DNA of 24,808 bases from Scenedesmus sp. ARA3 (taxonomy: Eukaryota > Chlorophyta > Chlorophyceae > Sphaeropleales > Scenedesmaceae). The position numbers and the translations under genes were made by a program. This document shows, piece after piece, positions 1-12,300 of the stretch. The notes beneath the pieces were generated by a model. That model saw nothing but the letters and a program-made list of their open reading frames with translations, made no database searches and was not told the DNA's origin. Each line of letters starts with the position of its first letter. The first letter of the stretch is position 1. Location of the stretch: NCBI GenBank assembly GCA_004335835.1, contig RWJK01001376.1, positions 8,592 through 33,399 on the forward strand. The letters are read 5' to 3'.

Positions 1-3000
1 GCTGAGCTGCGCTGTGGAGGTGACCAACAGCGGCAACGTGCGCCTGCAGGGCGGCAGCGTCACTGGCGCAGGCGCTGCTGTCACCAGCGGCTGTGCAATT
101 GGCGTGCTGCCGCAAGGTGGCAAGGTCAGCTGCCAGGTGCAGCAGGAGGTGTCACAGCTGGATCTGGACTCTGCTGATGCTGACGCAGCATACACAGTCA
201 GCATTGGCGTGTCTGGTACTGCCACACCCCTGGGCAGCAACAGCAGTGACGTGGCATCTGGTGATGCCGAGGCAGTGTTGCTGTTATCGGCGCTGAAGCA
301 CAGCATGACAATTGAGAGTGTTGCAGCCAGCCCAACAACTTTGGTCAAGTCAGGTATGTCAAAGCATGCATGGTGTTTGGCATCTGCCCTGTTACCTGTT
401 GAGGCCCAGCAGCTCTGCTGTCACGATGCCATTCTCAAAGGTTCCTGCGACTGCATTAGGCAAAAGGGTTGTCGGGCATTGCCAACGTTCAGAACGCGCA
501 CTTCTAGTAGTGCATGCGGCACAGCAACAGAGGCTTGTGGGCCAAGAGTACAAGCCGCTTGCCTGACGATGTGTTGTTTCAATGCTCTGCTGTCTCTGCA
601 GGAACATCTGTGGCTTACACCTTCTCTGTGGTCAACTCTGGCAACGTCAAACTCCGTGGTCTGCAATTTTTGGTCCCTCTGCTGGCTGGCAACAGCAGCG
701 ATGGCAGCATCACATGCGCTGAATCAACCAGCAGCAACATATGGTCACCAGGCACTGACCTGGCGTCTGGCGCTAGCTTGTCATGCAGTGGCAGCTATGT
801 GTTCAACCAAGCTGCCATCGAAGCTGGTGATATCAGCCCTGTTGTTACAGCAACAGCTTCCAACCTGGCGGCTGCAGTTATTGTGGCTGTGCCAACCATT
901 GCCGTGCCTAGCATGCCTCAGCTGCAAGTGGCTGTGGACACTACTGGATGTACGCTGCCACAAAGTGCAGGTGAGTCTGACTCACACAGCGCCATGCATC
1001 AGATGAGGACGAACCCTGCAGTAATTGCTTGCTTGCTTAGAAGCAGCTGCATTGTCTGCTATGAACAACAAAGATCAAAAATGAGCTTTGTCTGGCACAG
1101 CAGTATGTGTCAGACCTAAATTCCCACACATAAACCTTGGTAATCTTGAGCAACACGGCCATGCCAAGCCAGATTAAAAGCTAAATCGGTTTATGACCAT
1201 TTCTTAGATGCCTTATTTGGTGTTGTGTGTCGTCTTACATTGTTGTAGTTCATATTGGTTTTGATTGTATGGTTATTTATTGTTTTCATTGTGCTTCAGC
1301 TGCTTTTGTTGTGTGAAGTGTTCTTTTGTTCCTTCTCACCTACACAAGGTCATGTGACTTCCATTTTTCCGGCAGCCTTGAACGTATCTATCACCACAGA
1401 TACGCGGTGGATGTGTATTGGTGGGCACACGTGGTGGTCTTGATCCTTGACTGTTCTCATCAACAACACTGCAGACCTATCATTCATTCTGTACTTGATT
1501 GTTTGACTGTTGCGGCTGTGTTAACCGGTTGCAACAATTGGTGACCTACTGGTGGATAACCTGCATGCGCATAGTTCTTGCTGCTAAGACATGTCAGCAG
1601 AGTGCAAAGAGCATTGGTGATGTGATGTAGCCATCTGTCTTCTGAGCAATGTTGAGATTTGCAATGCACATCACTTCCACATGTGTCGCAGAGCTTGGTT
1701 GCTTTGATCTAGCCGTATGTCATGCGCCTGCACTTCTCACAAGTGCTGCACGGTCATATTTTGCATCACAACTACTCATCAATGCTTGGCCGACCATAAG
1801 AATGCTGTTTGAGCAACATATAGAGGTCTATTTGGAGGGGCAATTAAGCAATGTGTGTGACTGCAGGAGAACCTCTGACTTGCAAGAACATGCAAGTCAC
1901 CAACACCGGCAACATCAGGCTAGGCAGCATCTTGCCGCACGCATCTGCCGGCACAGTTGCCTGCGACACTGCATTGCTTGCAGTAGATGCCAGCATCATG
2001 TGCAGCCTCACAGTGACTGCTAGCCAGGATCACTTTGAAGCAGGCATGATGAGCAGCACGATACGTGTCACTGCTGTGCAAGTCAACAGTGCGGGCACAG
2101 AGGTGGCTGGCAACTACACTGCAACAGTACAGCTCAAGCAGGCGCCAGCTGCAGTCGTCTCTGTAGCTACTGGCGTCAGCACCGCCAACAGTGCAGGTGA
2201 GAGTTGTCTGGTGTATTGGCTGCCACGTACACCTGCTGCCTCAACCTTGTGTTGTAAATGGTACAACAGCTCACTTGTCCACACAATTACGCAGCCAACG
2301 GGCTACTGTACGCCGCACTTCATTGTTTGTGCCTTGGCTTTGAGTTTGCGAGTGAGATGCTCAAAGCAGCGCTGCACTGTACTGCAGCAATATGCCTCTG
2401 GTAGTGTGCTGATGAAAGCAGGCACACTGCATTACGTATTGCAGCCACTTTCCTCGACACCTGCAGCCGCAGCATTTTCCTGCATGATGCACAGCCGTCT
2501 GGAAACCAGGGTCACCTGAGCATCACTTAATGCCCGCTGCCCTTGCTGCAGGAGCTGAGGCACCCTTCAATATCTCCATCAGCAACACTGGCAACGTGCA
2601 CCTCCGTGCTGTCGGCCTGCACCTGCCTTCTCCCATGGCAGCAACGCTGGCCTGTGACAAGGCCCTGCCGGCTGACCTGCTTGTCAGCAGCCAGGTGCAC
2701 TGCACAGGCAGCTTTGTCTTCACCTTGGAAGACATCGAAGCAGGCAGCTATGCGCTCGAGGCCAATGTCACTGCCAACAACCTGGATGCAGCAGTTACTA
2801 CTGCGCCTGTGGTCATCACAGCTGTGCCGGTGCCGCAGTTGGAGATAGATGTTTTGGGCAGCAACTGCACCAAGCCACCCCGTGCACGTAAGTGATGTTG
2901 CAGCTGTCACAAGACAGTCAGCACACAGCAGCAACTGTATGAATGTGTCGTTGGCGATTATTTGAAGCACATGCTGCAAGAGTATGCACGCAGGTATGCA

Positions 3001-6000
3001 GTTGCAGTCTGCCCTGCCTGCTGACATGTTTGCTGTCCCTGCTGCATGTGCCTGCTGCAGCTGGCGTGTCAAGCTGCCCCGTCAAAGTGCGCAACTTTGG
3101 CAACGTGCGGCTGGATGCCGTTTCCATCAAGGGCGGCTCTGCAAGCACTTGCTCCATGGCAGAGCTAGCTCCTGGCCAGGTTGAGTACTGCACCATCAAG
3201 CAGGATGTGACCCAGGACGACTTTGACAACGGGACGTTTGTGGTGGCTGTTACCGACGCTGCCGCTGTTCCGCGTGGCGTGAACAAGGAGCTTCTCATTA
3301 ATTTGGATGCAGCTGAGGTGGTGCAAGTGGAGCGCAAGCCTGCGCTGGACGTCTCGTGCTCTGTCAAGCAGGGCTGGGTGTCTGCTGCTGGTGAGTTGCT
3401 GTAAGGGCTGTGGCACTCAGCGCGGCCTTCGTCGCATTCGTATGATTCCGAGCAACACACCTGATCACAGCTAGCTACGCTCGTGCCGTGTGCATGACTC
3501 ATCAACAACATTTGCTGCTGTCCTTGTGCAGGTGAAACAAGCACCTACACCATCCGTGCCAGCAACACTGGCACCACCCGCCTGCGCAACGTCACCATCC
3601 TCACCGAACCCGCCCTAGCTGGCCTCAGCTGCATGTGGGCTAGCAGCAACAGCAGCATCAGCAGCCTGCCTCTAGGCTTGATGGAAGTGGGCGCAGCAAT
3701 CACCTGCAGCGGCAACTTCACATTTGATCAGGCCACTTTTGAGGCTGGGCCGCTGGCCCTGCAAGCCACTGCAGCAGCCAAGGAGCTCACCAGTGCAGCT
3801 GCTGCACAGCTGGTGGTTGTGCAGCCTGCATATGCACCTGCCTTGAAGGTCGAGGTGCTGGCAGCAGAGGCAGGCCTGATGCCAACAAGTGCACGTGAGT
3901 ACAATGTGCAGCAGGGTATGCTGCTGCTGCTGCAGCCACACACACGCCATGCCGTATGACTCATGCTGCTGTTGTTGCCCGTCATAGCCAAATGTCCGTC
4001 TACCACATTACGCAGCAAGAGGCTTCCTTGCTGGGATACTCAGCTTTTTACGGGCTTGCGACCTAAAGCAATGCGCTTACGATCTGCATTTGTGTATGCT
4101 CTGCCCCTGCAGCTGGCAACGTCACTGTGCCCACCTCTGCTGAACACCGGCAACGTAAGGCTGGACAGTGTCGCGGTTCCTGGCAAGGGCGGCTGCGTGC
4201 TGGGCACATTGGAACCCCAGCAATCAGCATGCTGCAACACCACAGTGTTTGCGGTGACGCAAGACGACTTTGAGGCTGCTCAAATCGTTGCAACAGCCAC
4301 AGCAACAGCCACACCACGGGGCAACACAACCGCTGCAGTGGCAGGGGAGCTGACCAGCAGCAAGGCGCTTGCTCTAGAGCAGCGGCGGGGTCTGACGGTC
4401 TCAGCCTCCGCAAATGCATCAAACGTGACCGTGGCAGGTGAGGCCATAGTAACACCGCATGCAGATCCATATGCGGACTAGTCGCAGTTGCCATGCAGAT
4501 TGCTTGTTGTGCCTGGTTGCAACAATCTTGAGTGCTGCAGTGAGAGCATCTGGTGACAAAGGCACAACAAATGCTGTGTGTCACTTTTACCTCAACTTTC
4601 AAACCTGGCATGTGCTGCAGGCTCCCTGGTGACCTTCTCCATCCAGCTCCGCTCCACAAGCAACGTCGCCTTGCAGAACGTCGCTGTGGCTGCCCCACCC
4701 CACATCACCTCAGGCGTGCAGTGTGGCGCCCTCAGCAGCCCCTTCACCCTAGCTGTCGGGCAGGAGGTCACCTGCAGGGCCTCGTACCGCTTCACGCATG
4801 CAGACCTGCAAAGCAGTGACATGGTGCAGAGCTTCGCTGTCTCTGGTCCCTACCTGGACCTGCCAGCTCAGCGTGTTGTGGTGAAGGCAGCGTACGGCTG
4901 CGACACATGCTCGGCATGCATCGCGCAGTTTGCCGATGACTGCAGGCAAAACCTGCCGCTTGCTGGCAGCCCTGCTGACGTTGCAAAGGCGTTAGGTGAC
5001 TTCTGTGTCTCTACTGGAAGGCTTGAGACCAGCTGCACAGCACTCAGGGCAAAGATATCTAACAGCGCTGATGGCCGGCTGGGCTTGAGGGCTGGCGCGG
5101 TATGCATGCAGCTGGCAGAGTGTGCGCCTGGCGGCACGGCCAACAGCACCACACGCCCAGGCAGCTGCAACAAACCCCACGCAGCTGCCAACAGCCTCAG
5201 CGGAGTGCGCATCAATGGTGAGCAGGCTGTGTTTGTGACACTGTCGTCAACATCAGCCCATGCAGCAACACAAAGCAACCATGTAGTGCATGCAGTGCAG
5301 CAGCTGGTTTTGGGGTCTCTGGCAAACAAAGGCGTGTGCCGGTGTGCTGACATCGACCGGTGTGTTGTGTGCAGGGAGCATCGATGCTTGCACCGTGCAA
5401 GGCATTAGCACTGGCGACCTATTGCCAGGCTTCAGCGCTGTTCTAGGTGAGCACTTGTGCTGTTTGGACCGAAAGTTGAACCCTGGCTTGCAACAGCATG
5501 TTACAGACATGCCTGCGATACCTCTGGCAGCCTTTGGGTTGTAAACAGTTGATTTCCATTGCGTGCGCTTTGCACATCTGCCCAAGAATGCGCATGCATA
5601 CTTTGACAAATGATGCAAGTTGTACCTGTAACACTGACTGAATGCTGCTGGTGGCGTTTGACCTCTGCAGCACCCACAACTGGTCGCTGCTTCAACAGCA
5701 GCGACTGCGGCAGCGCCGACCTCTTCTGTGACACAGCAACAGACGCATCTAGCCCAGCCACAAAAGTATGCAGCTGCTCCGGCGGCGAGGACACGTGCCG
5801 CGACGCATACACGTGCAAGCGCACGCCTTGCGCACGCTGCCGGTCGTGCCTGTCAGCGTGGCAGTCTGCGATGGCTGCGCAGCAAGATGCGATCAATTCA
5901 GATGTTGTGGGCTTGGCATTCTCTACCAGGTGCCTGTCCAGCGGCCGCAGCAGCAGCCTGTGCCAGCAGGTGCAGCAGCTCATCGCTAGCAGTACAGCAG

Positions 6001-9000
6001 GAAGCGCCGGCAAGCGCCCCGGCATGCTGTGCTCTGCGCTTGGTGAATGCAGCAGCGCGATTGGTGCGGACTGTGGGTTAGGCTCCAACACAAGCACTGC
6101 AGTGATCCCTGCAGGGCAGTTGGACCTCTGCAGTACCTCTGGCACGTCAGGCGGTGCTGCTCTGGCAACATACAGGGCGGCCACAGGATGTGCTGGCGAC
6201 AGCGACTGCAACTCAGCCGCACTGTTCTGTGACATGGCAGGCACAGTGGCGAGGAAGTGCAGCTGCAACGCCACATCCGGAGCCGAGTCTTGTGTTAGTC
6301 TGGTGAGCGCGTAGTGAATGCATCTGCCATGCGCTGATGTGCCTCTGCTCAGCATGTGTGTGCGTCAGGTTGCTTGTCAACCAGCAGATGCCTATCAGCT
6401 GCCTGCGTGAAACAGTGTCTAGTGCAGGGCAGCTGCAGCGGCAGATGACTCCATGCTGTGTGTAGGAGCAGCACTGCATGATAGCATGCTAATCAACATT
6501 ACGCCATGCCTGCTGCTGTACCATGCAGGGCCAGTGCAAGCCAACACCCTGCACAAACTGCAACGCGTGCATCAGCACCATGATTACTTTTGCAGCCACG
6601 CAGCAGGCAGCCACAAACAGCACGGCCATTGCAGAGCAGTTCTACACAGCATGCATCAGCAACAACCGCAGTGCGGCGCTGTGCAGCCAGATCCAAAACA
6701 CCATCAAGTCCAGCGTACAGGGCAACACTGGCAAACGTCCAGCTCTGCTGTGTAGGCTGCTGGGAGAGTGCAGGACCACTGTCAACAGTACCTGCATGGT
6801 GCAAGCACCTGCCAGCTTAGCTGGTAATGCAACTGCTGTTACCTTGAACCAGCTCAGCATGTGCAGTGCAACAGGCGCTGCTGGCGCATTGGTTCCAGGC
6901 GTCAGCAGCAACAGCAGCCTGCCTGCTGGCCGCTGCAGACAGACAACTGACTGTGCTGCTGCAGCTAGCGGAGCTGCATCCGCCTACAGGTGCAGCATGG
7001 CAGCAGCACAGAGGACTTGTACGTGCTCAGAGAATGGCGATGCTGCTGTTGACAGCTGCTATGACCATGGCGCCTGCATCCTCACCGAATGTGGCAGATG
7101 CTCCGAGTGGTGAGTGCTGGAGCTTCTGGCTGCAAGTTGGCAGGTAATAGTGCAGCAAGCAAACCCACTGCCAGCCACAACATGCATGTGACCGATGTTT
7201 TGCTGCTGTTGTTGAAGTGCAATTGCGACGGTCAATCTGAATTGCTGTGACTATAGCTAGCTAGTTGAAATATTTACCATACGTACCAACGTAATGGCTG
7301 TTTTGCAAATGCAGTGTTGCTGGCGTTGCAAGCTTTGTGGCCAGCCAAGCAAAGCCATCCGCAGCCGCCGACGTTGCCGCAGCTTGGGGCACGTTCTGCA
7401 ACAGCACCCTCAAGCGCAGCAGCAGCCTGTGCATCAAGGTGTCTGACAGCATCACTGCAAGCAATGCAGGCAATGTTGGCAGGCGAGCAGGTGCAATTTG
7501 CCAAGCACTAGGAGGTGAGAAAGCTGACGGTGCATGGTTGCTGCTGGTACAAGCACAACTGTAATGGCGACACCATACAATGCACACTGAACGCATACAT
7601 CACCATGGGCGACACAGAAAGGCACCACAGAAAGACAGAACACATGGAGCTGGTGTTGGCATCTGACAGGCTGCCCGGTACAGGTTGCTCCAGCATCATG
7701 TCTATTGGAGATGCAGCAGCATGTGAAACCCAACTGCAACCACCTGAACTCTCTCTTGTGCCCTGCAGATTGTGTGGGCGACATGGGCAACTGCTCCATT
7801 GCCACGCGGCTACTAACAAGCAACCAGACGGCAAGCGGGAGCATCTCGCTCTGCACTGCGGAAGGCATCTCTGCCGGATCACCCATCTCTGGCATCGGCA
7901 ACGCTGCCAGCAGGGGCCAGCTTCTTGCTGAGGGCAAGTGCACAAGCACCCCCGACTGCAATGCAACTGCTGGCTTGATGTGCAGCATGAGCACAAGCCC
8001 AAAGCAGCTGTGCCTGTGCAACGCAGCAACAGGCGCCGACGAGTGCACCACGTATGGCACGTGTGTGCGCACGCCATGCAAGGTCTGCTCTGACTGCCTC
8101 ACCTCACTTGGCAGGGACTTCATCAGCCGGCAGCTGTATGAGACTGATGCAGCAAAGGTTGCTGCCAGCTTCTGGAGCTTCTGCACTGGCAGCAACCTGG
8201 GAGCTGCTGCTGCGTGCACAGACCTGGCGGCTGCCATCAATGTCAGCACGCCAACTGGCAACAGAGGTGAGGCGTGGGCCTGCAGCGTCTGCCAGCACAG
8301 TGGTTTCTGTAACAGTGCTGTCTGCCTTGCAGCTTGCCTCAACAAATTTGGCAGGTCACAATCAGCAGCGAACAGGGTGCAGGGTACATATAGTGTGCAA
8401 GTGAGTGTATGTGCTTGTGTATGTGTGCGTGTTTGTGATGGTGCAGGTAATGACATGGGAAGGCATTGCATCCATCTGGTCAACCTACAGGCAGGATCCG
8501 CCTCACCATGTCTGCATCTCAGCAGGCATTGCACATGCTGACACATGCTGTGCACCACTGCCGTGGCTGATATGCAGGCAAGCGCGCAGCTGGGCTCTGC
8601 ACCTCCCTTGGGCTGTGCGACATGGACGCCATCGCTGCAGCCAGCGGCAGCACTGGCTGCACCCTGACCGCGCCAAGCCTGGCCAAAGCATCAACAGCAA
8701 CAGTGGCTACACCTCCCGCTACTGTTTCAAGCACCACGCTTGACTTCTGTGCCCCAGAGGGCTTGTCATCTGCTGCTGCGCCAATGAATGTGCTGCCTGG
8801 CATTGCGCCAAACTCATCATGGCTGCCGGAAGGCACCTGCGACACCAACGCAGAATGCAAGAAAGACGGCTTTGAGTGCAACAGAGCAGACGAGCGGCCG
8901 CTGTGCAGCTGCATCGGCGGCGTTGACTACTGCAGGAAGATTGGCGGCTGCAAGGAGAGCCCCTGCTTCAGCTGCAACAGCTGCATCAAGGCAATGCACG

Positions 9001-9270
9001 GCTTTGTGTTTGGCGTAGCACCGCAGCAGACCACCACAGCCGCACTGGCTGCAAAGTTCCAGGAGTACTGCACTGCGACTGGGCGCCCGGCGTCTGTGTG
9101 CTTTGCGGTTCAAGTGGCGATCGGCAGCAGCAGGAACCTTGCGAGCCGTGCAGCAGGGCTGTGCGCAGCGCTGAAGGAGTGTGATGTGGCCAGCCTGGGC
9201 TTCAGCTGCAGGTGAGATTGCTGACTGTTTCCTCTTGTGTGCTGATCTGCTCATACACACCAGCCTGCAG

Positions 9271-9301
<31 letters not shown>

Positions 9302-12300
9302 CTGTACACGTGCTCCATATCAACAAGCCACCATACATGTGTGGCAATGTTGCATTATTACCATGCAACTGTTTGTTTCCCTTTCGGCAGCGCAGCAGCA
9401 GCAGGTTGCTGCCGCTGTCGCACACTAAGTGATATGCATGACCATCAGACGTTCAAGACATTGCAGATACTCAATGCAGCATGCTGGCTGCACACAGCAC
9501 ATCTGGTGCAAGCCAAGTCTTGGTTGGCGGACTGGTTTGCTGACAACCGTTGCTGCTTTGTCACCTGCTGTGCATGACATCTGCCCCCAGGGTGTCTGTT
9601 GAGGCATTTGGCAACGTCAGCAGCGCAGCGTCTGGTGGCGTGGACTTGTGCACAACGAGCGGCGTAACAGGCGGGGCTCTGGTGGATGGTTCTGTGCCAG
9701 AAGGCACGCCAGCACCTGCAGGCAGCTGCTCAGCAGCCAGTGCAGACTGCGGCTTACCGGACCTCTTCTGCAGCACGGACGCGCCCGTCACACAGTGCAC
9801 GTGCTCGGCTGGTGTGGACACATGTATGTCGTATGGCCAGTGTAAGATGACGCCCTGCGCCTCCTGCAACATGTGCCTCAACAGCATGCAGCCACACCTG
9901 CGGCAGGTTGATGCACTGCCTGCGCTGCCAGATACAGCTGCAGCGCAGGAAGTCGCTGCCCGCTTTGAGAAGTTCTGCAACGACAGCAGCTCCGACGGCA
10001 GCAGCAGCGCGGTCTGCCGCAAGGTTTCAGACTACGTCAAATCCGCGTTCAGGGGTTACCCTGGCAGGCGTGCGGGCAGCATCTGCAGCATGCTTGGGCG
10101 TTGCTCGTCGACCCTCAGTGCATCCTGCAGGCTGCAGCCTGCTGGCTTGGATGTGAATGGCACCTTGGACCTGTGCACCTTTGAGGGTGTTGCCGGCGGC
10201 CGGCAGCTGGCGGACATCCACCTTGCTGCTGGTGAGTGCCGACGAGGATAGCAAAGACTCGAGCCTGTCTGCAGTTTTGTGTGCGCTGCTGTACAGCATG
10301 TAAACGGCGCTACTTTGTGACCAGATAAAAGACAGCCAGTGCAAGTAACGGCGAGCAACGCTGTGCTCCTGCCGTCTGTCTACTGCTCCACCATTGCAGG
10401 CCTGCCAGAAGGCAAGTGCCAGCGCAACACCGACTGCAACGCCACCTCAGAGTGCGACCTCAGCAGCACCAGTCAAGTCTGCCGCTGCAACAGAGGCCTG
10501 GACCAGTGCCAAGCAGTTGGCCAGTGCAAGCCACTGCCACCTCCGCGCGAAGCCACCCCCTGCGAGCGCTGCAACACCTGCGTTGTCAGCGTGCAGCCGA
10601 CCATCAGCAGCCTCCTCGCGACTAATGCCAGCACAAAGGCCATCACAGATGCGCTGTACAGCTGGTGCAGCGGCGCAGGCTACAGCCTCACCTCCTGTCA
10701 GACCCTGTCTACTGTTGTGTCGGCAAGCTTCCGTGGAAACCTGGGTTTGCGAGCTGGCGCGGTGTGCGCAAGGCTTGGCGAGTGCGCCGCAACACTTGTC
10801 GGCAGCAGCACATGCAGCATTGTGCTAGTGAACGGCACGGCAGGCGCGCCACTGGATGTCTGCACTGTGAGCGGTGTTGCTGGCGGGAGCCGCGTGCCTG
10901 GCATCTTTGGCGATGCAGGTGAGAGGCGCAGAAACACATGGCAAGCGGCCTGTACGCCTTGGTGCATTGCAAGCGCTTCGTGACGCCGACATGCTGGCTG
11001 GTTTGCGCCTGACGCAATCAGCGCCCCTGAGCAGCAGCGCACTCGCTCGCGTTGCTGTACGTTCATGTCATATTGGTGGCTGGTGGATGCCAAGCTAGTA
11101 CTGGCAGGCACGGCCCGCTGTTGTACGCAAGTGCATATCCTGTGTCTCCCTGTGTGGTGCGTTGACTCATGTTCCATGCTGCTGTCTGCTACTCACAGAG
11201 CTGGGCCCGCCAGGGGCCTGCGTCACTGACGCCAGCTGCGGCCAGGGCCAGATGTGCAGCCTGTCAGCCACCGTGCAAGTCTGCAAGTGCCTCGGCGGCA
11301 GCGACAGGTGCGGCTGCATGGCTTTCCTGTCCGGCCTGCTGCAGCTCTGATGCCGCCTTGTGTTGCAGCTTCGCTTCACAGCAACGAGGCAAAGTGAGGG
11401 GGGTGCACGTTGTTAGGAAGATGATCTGCGCTATGACTAGCAGAGCTTCAGCGAACTGGGTGTATGATGCACTCCCCTTGCAGTACGCTTCCTTGGTGAC
11501 ACGCATTGTGCTGTGTGCTGCTGCAGCTGCAACAACATTGGCACATGCAAGGCGGTGGTCGTCGCCCCGCCACCTCCCCCACCACCGCCCAAGCGTACTC
11601 CCTGCCAGATCTGCCAGGACTGCATCACATCAATGCAGCCGTTTGCCATTGCAGCTGCTGCCAGCAGCGACAATGCCGACACCCTGGCAGCTCGCTTTGA
11701 GACGGAATGCCTGCAGAACTACACAGCCAACAATGTCGTGCTGTGCAATGACATCCAGAAGGCGATCAAGCTGTCTCTCGGAGGCAGTGCTGCAAAGCGC
11801 GCTGGCGTGCTGTGCACCCGGCCGGGCAGCTGCAGTGCCGCCGACAAGTGCAGCTTGACAGCAGCAAGGGGAGGCAATGGCACAATGCTGAACGGCACGC
11901 TGAGCATGTGTGCAGTGGAGGGAGTCAGCGGCGGCAGCCTGTTCACTCCGGAGTTCACAGGCAAGTGGTGATCAACCGTACAGCTGGTTGGCAGTGCCGA
12001 GAGCGTTTGTACCTCCAGATGCAGCTGATCAGGATTGGGCGGAATGTCACAGCGCAGTGAATTTATGTATGGTGACTGGGAAGGTGTCCTTGCAAGGGTC
12101 TGTGCCTTGCAATGCTTTGCAGCAATCAAACCCAACCAAGCTCATCTGCCAAACATGCAATGCACTCGCCAACAGGCATATGTTGCCAACCGTACACACC
12201 ACAGCTAATCAACAAACATAACATATCTCCCCCTCTGCACCTGCAGGCACTTTGCAGCAGGGCCTCTGCGCAAAGGACAGCGACTGCGGCAGCACCTTGA

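Larger units (their letters stand above)
1..4880 (+). other. Alternating A/B Ig-like repeat array (DUF11/DUF7507-type), eight repeats
   Basis: Exons 1-8 each carry one repeat of about 110-120 residues built around the motif (T/S)N-x-GN-V-x-L. Exons 1, 3, 5 and 7 are type A: an early Cys, then a segment like VTQDDF, then a T/V-P-x-G stretch. Exons 2, 4, 6 and the first part of 8 are type B: a Cys-x-G-x-(Y/F)-x-F segment, then (I/F)EAG, an A-x-NL-type stretch, and in exons 2 and 4 a VP-x-PQL ending. The introns between them are phase 1, so repeats can be gained or lost without breaking the frame. Seen: the periodicity, cysteines and phases. Known: such motifs are typical of bacterial-style adhesin and surface beta-sandwich repeats. 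Inferred: they form an extended extracellular rod. The family name is by motif resemblance, not a profile search. Confidence 0.75.

Noticed and set aside
1120..1545. Short open frames in the long T-rich intron
   Set aside because: The composition is non-coding and the flanking exons already join in phase with the expected A/B order.
7452..8558. Long minus-strand open frame (about 368 codons) opposite the Cys-rich array
   Set aside because: It is antisense to well-phased exons with conserved cysteine spacing and spans their introns; it shows no domain features.
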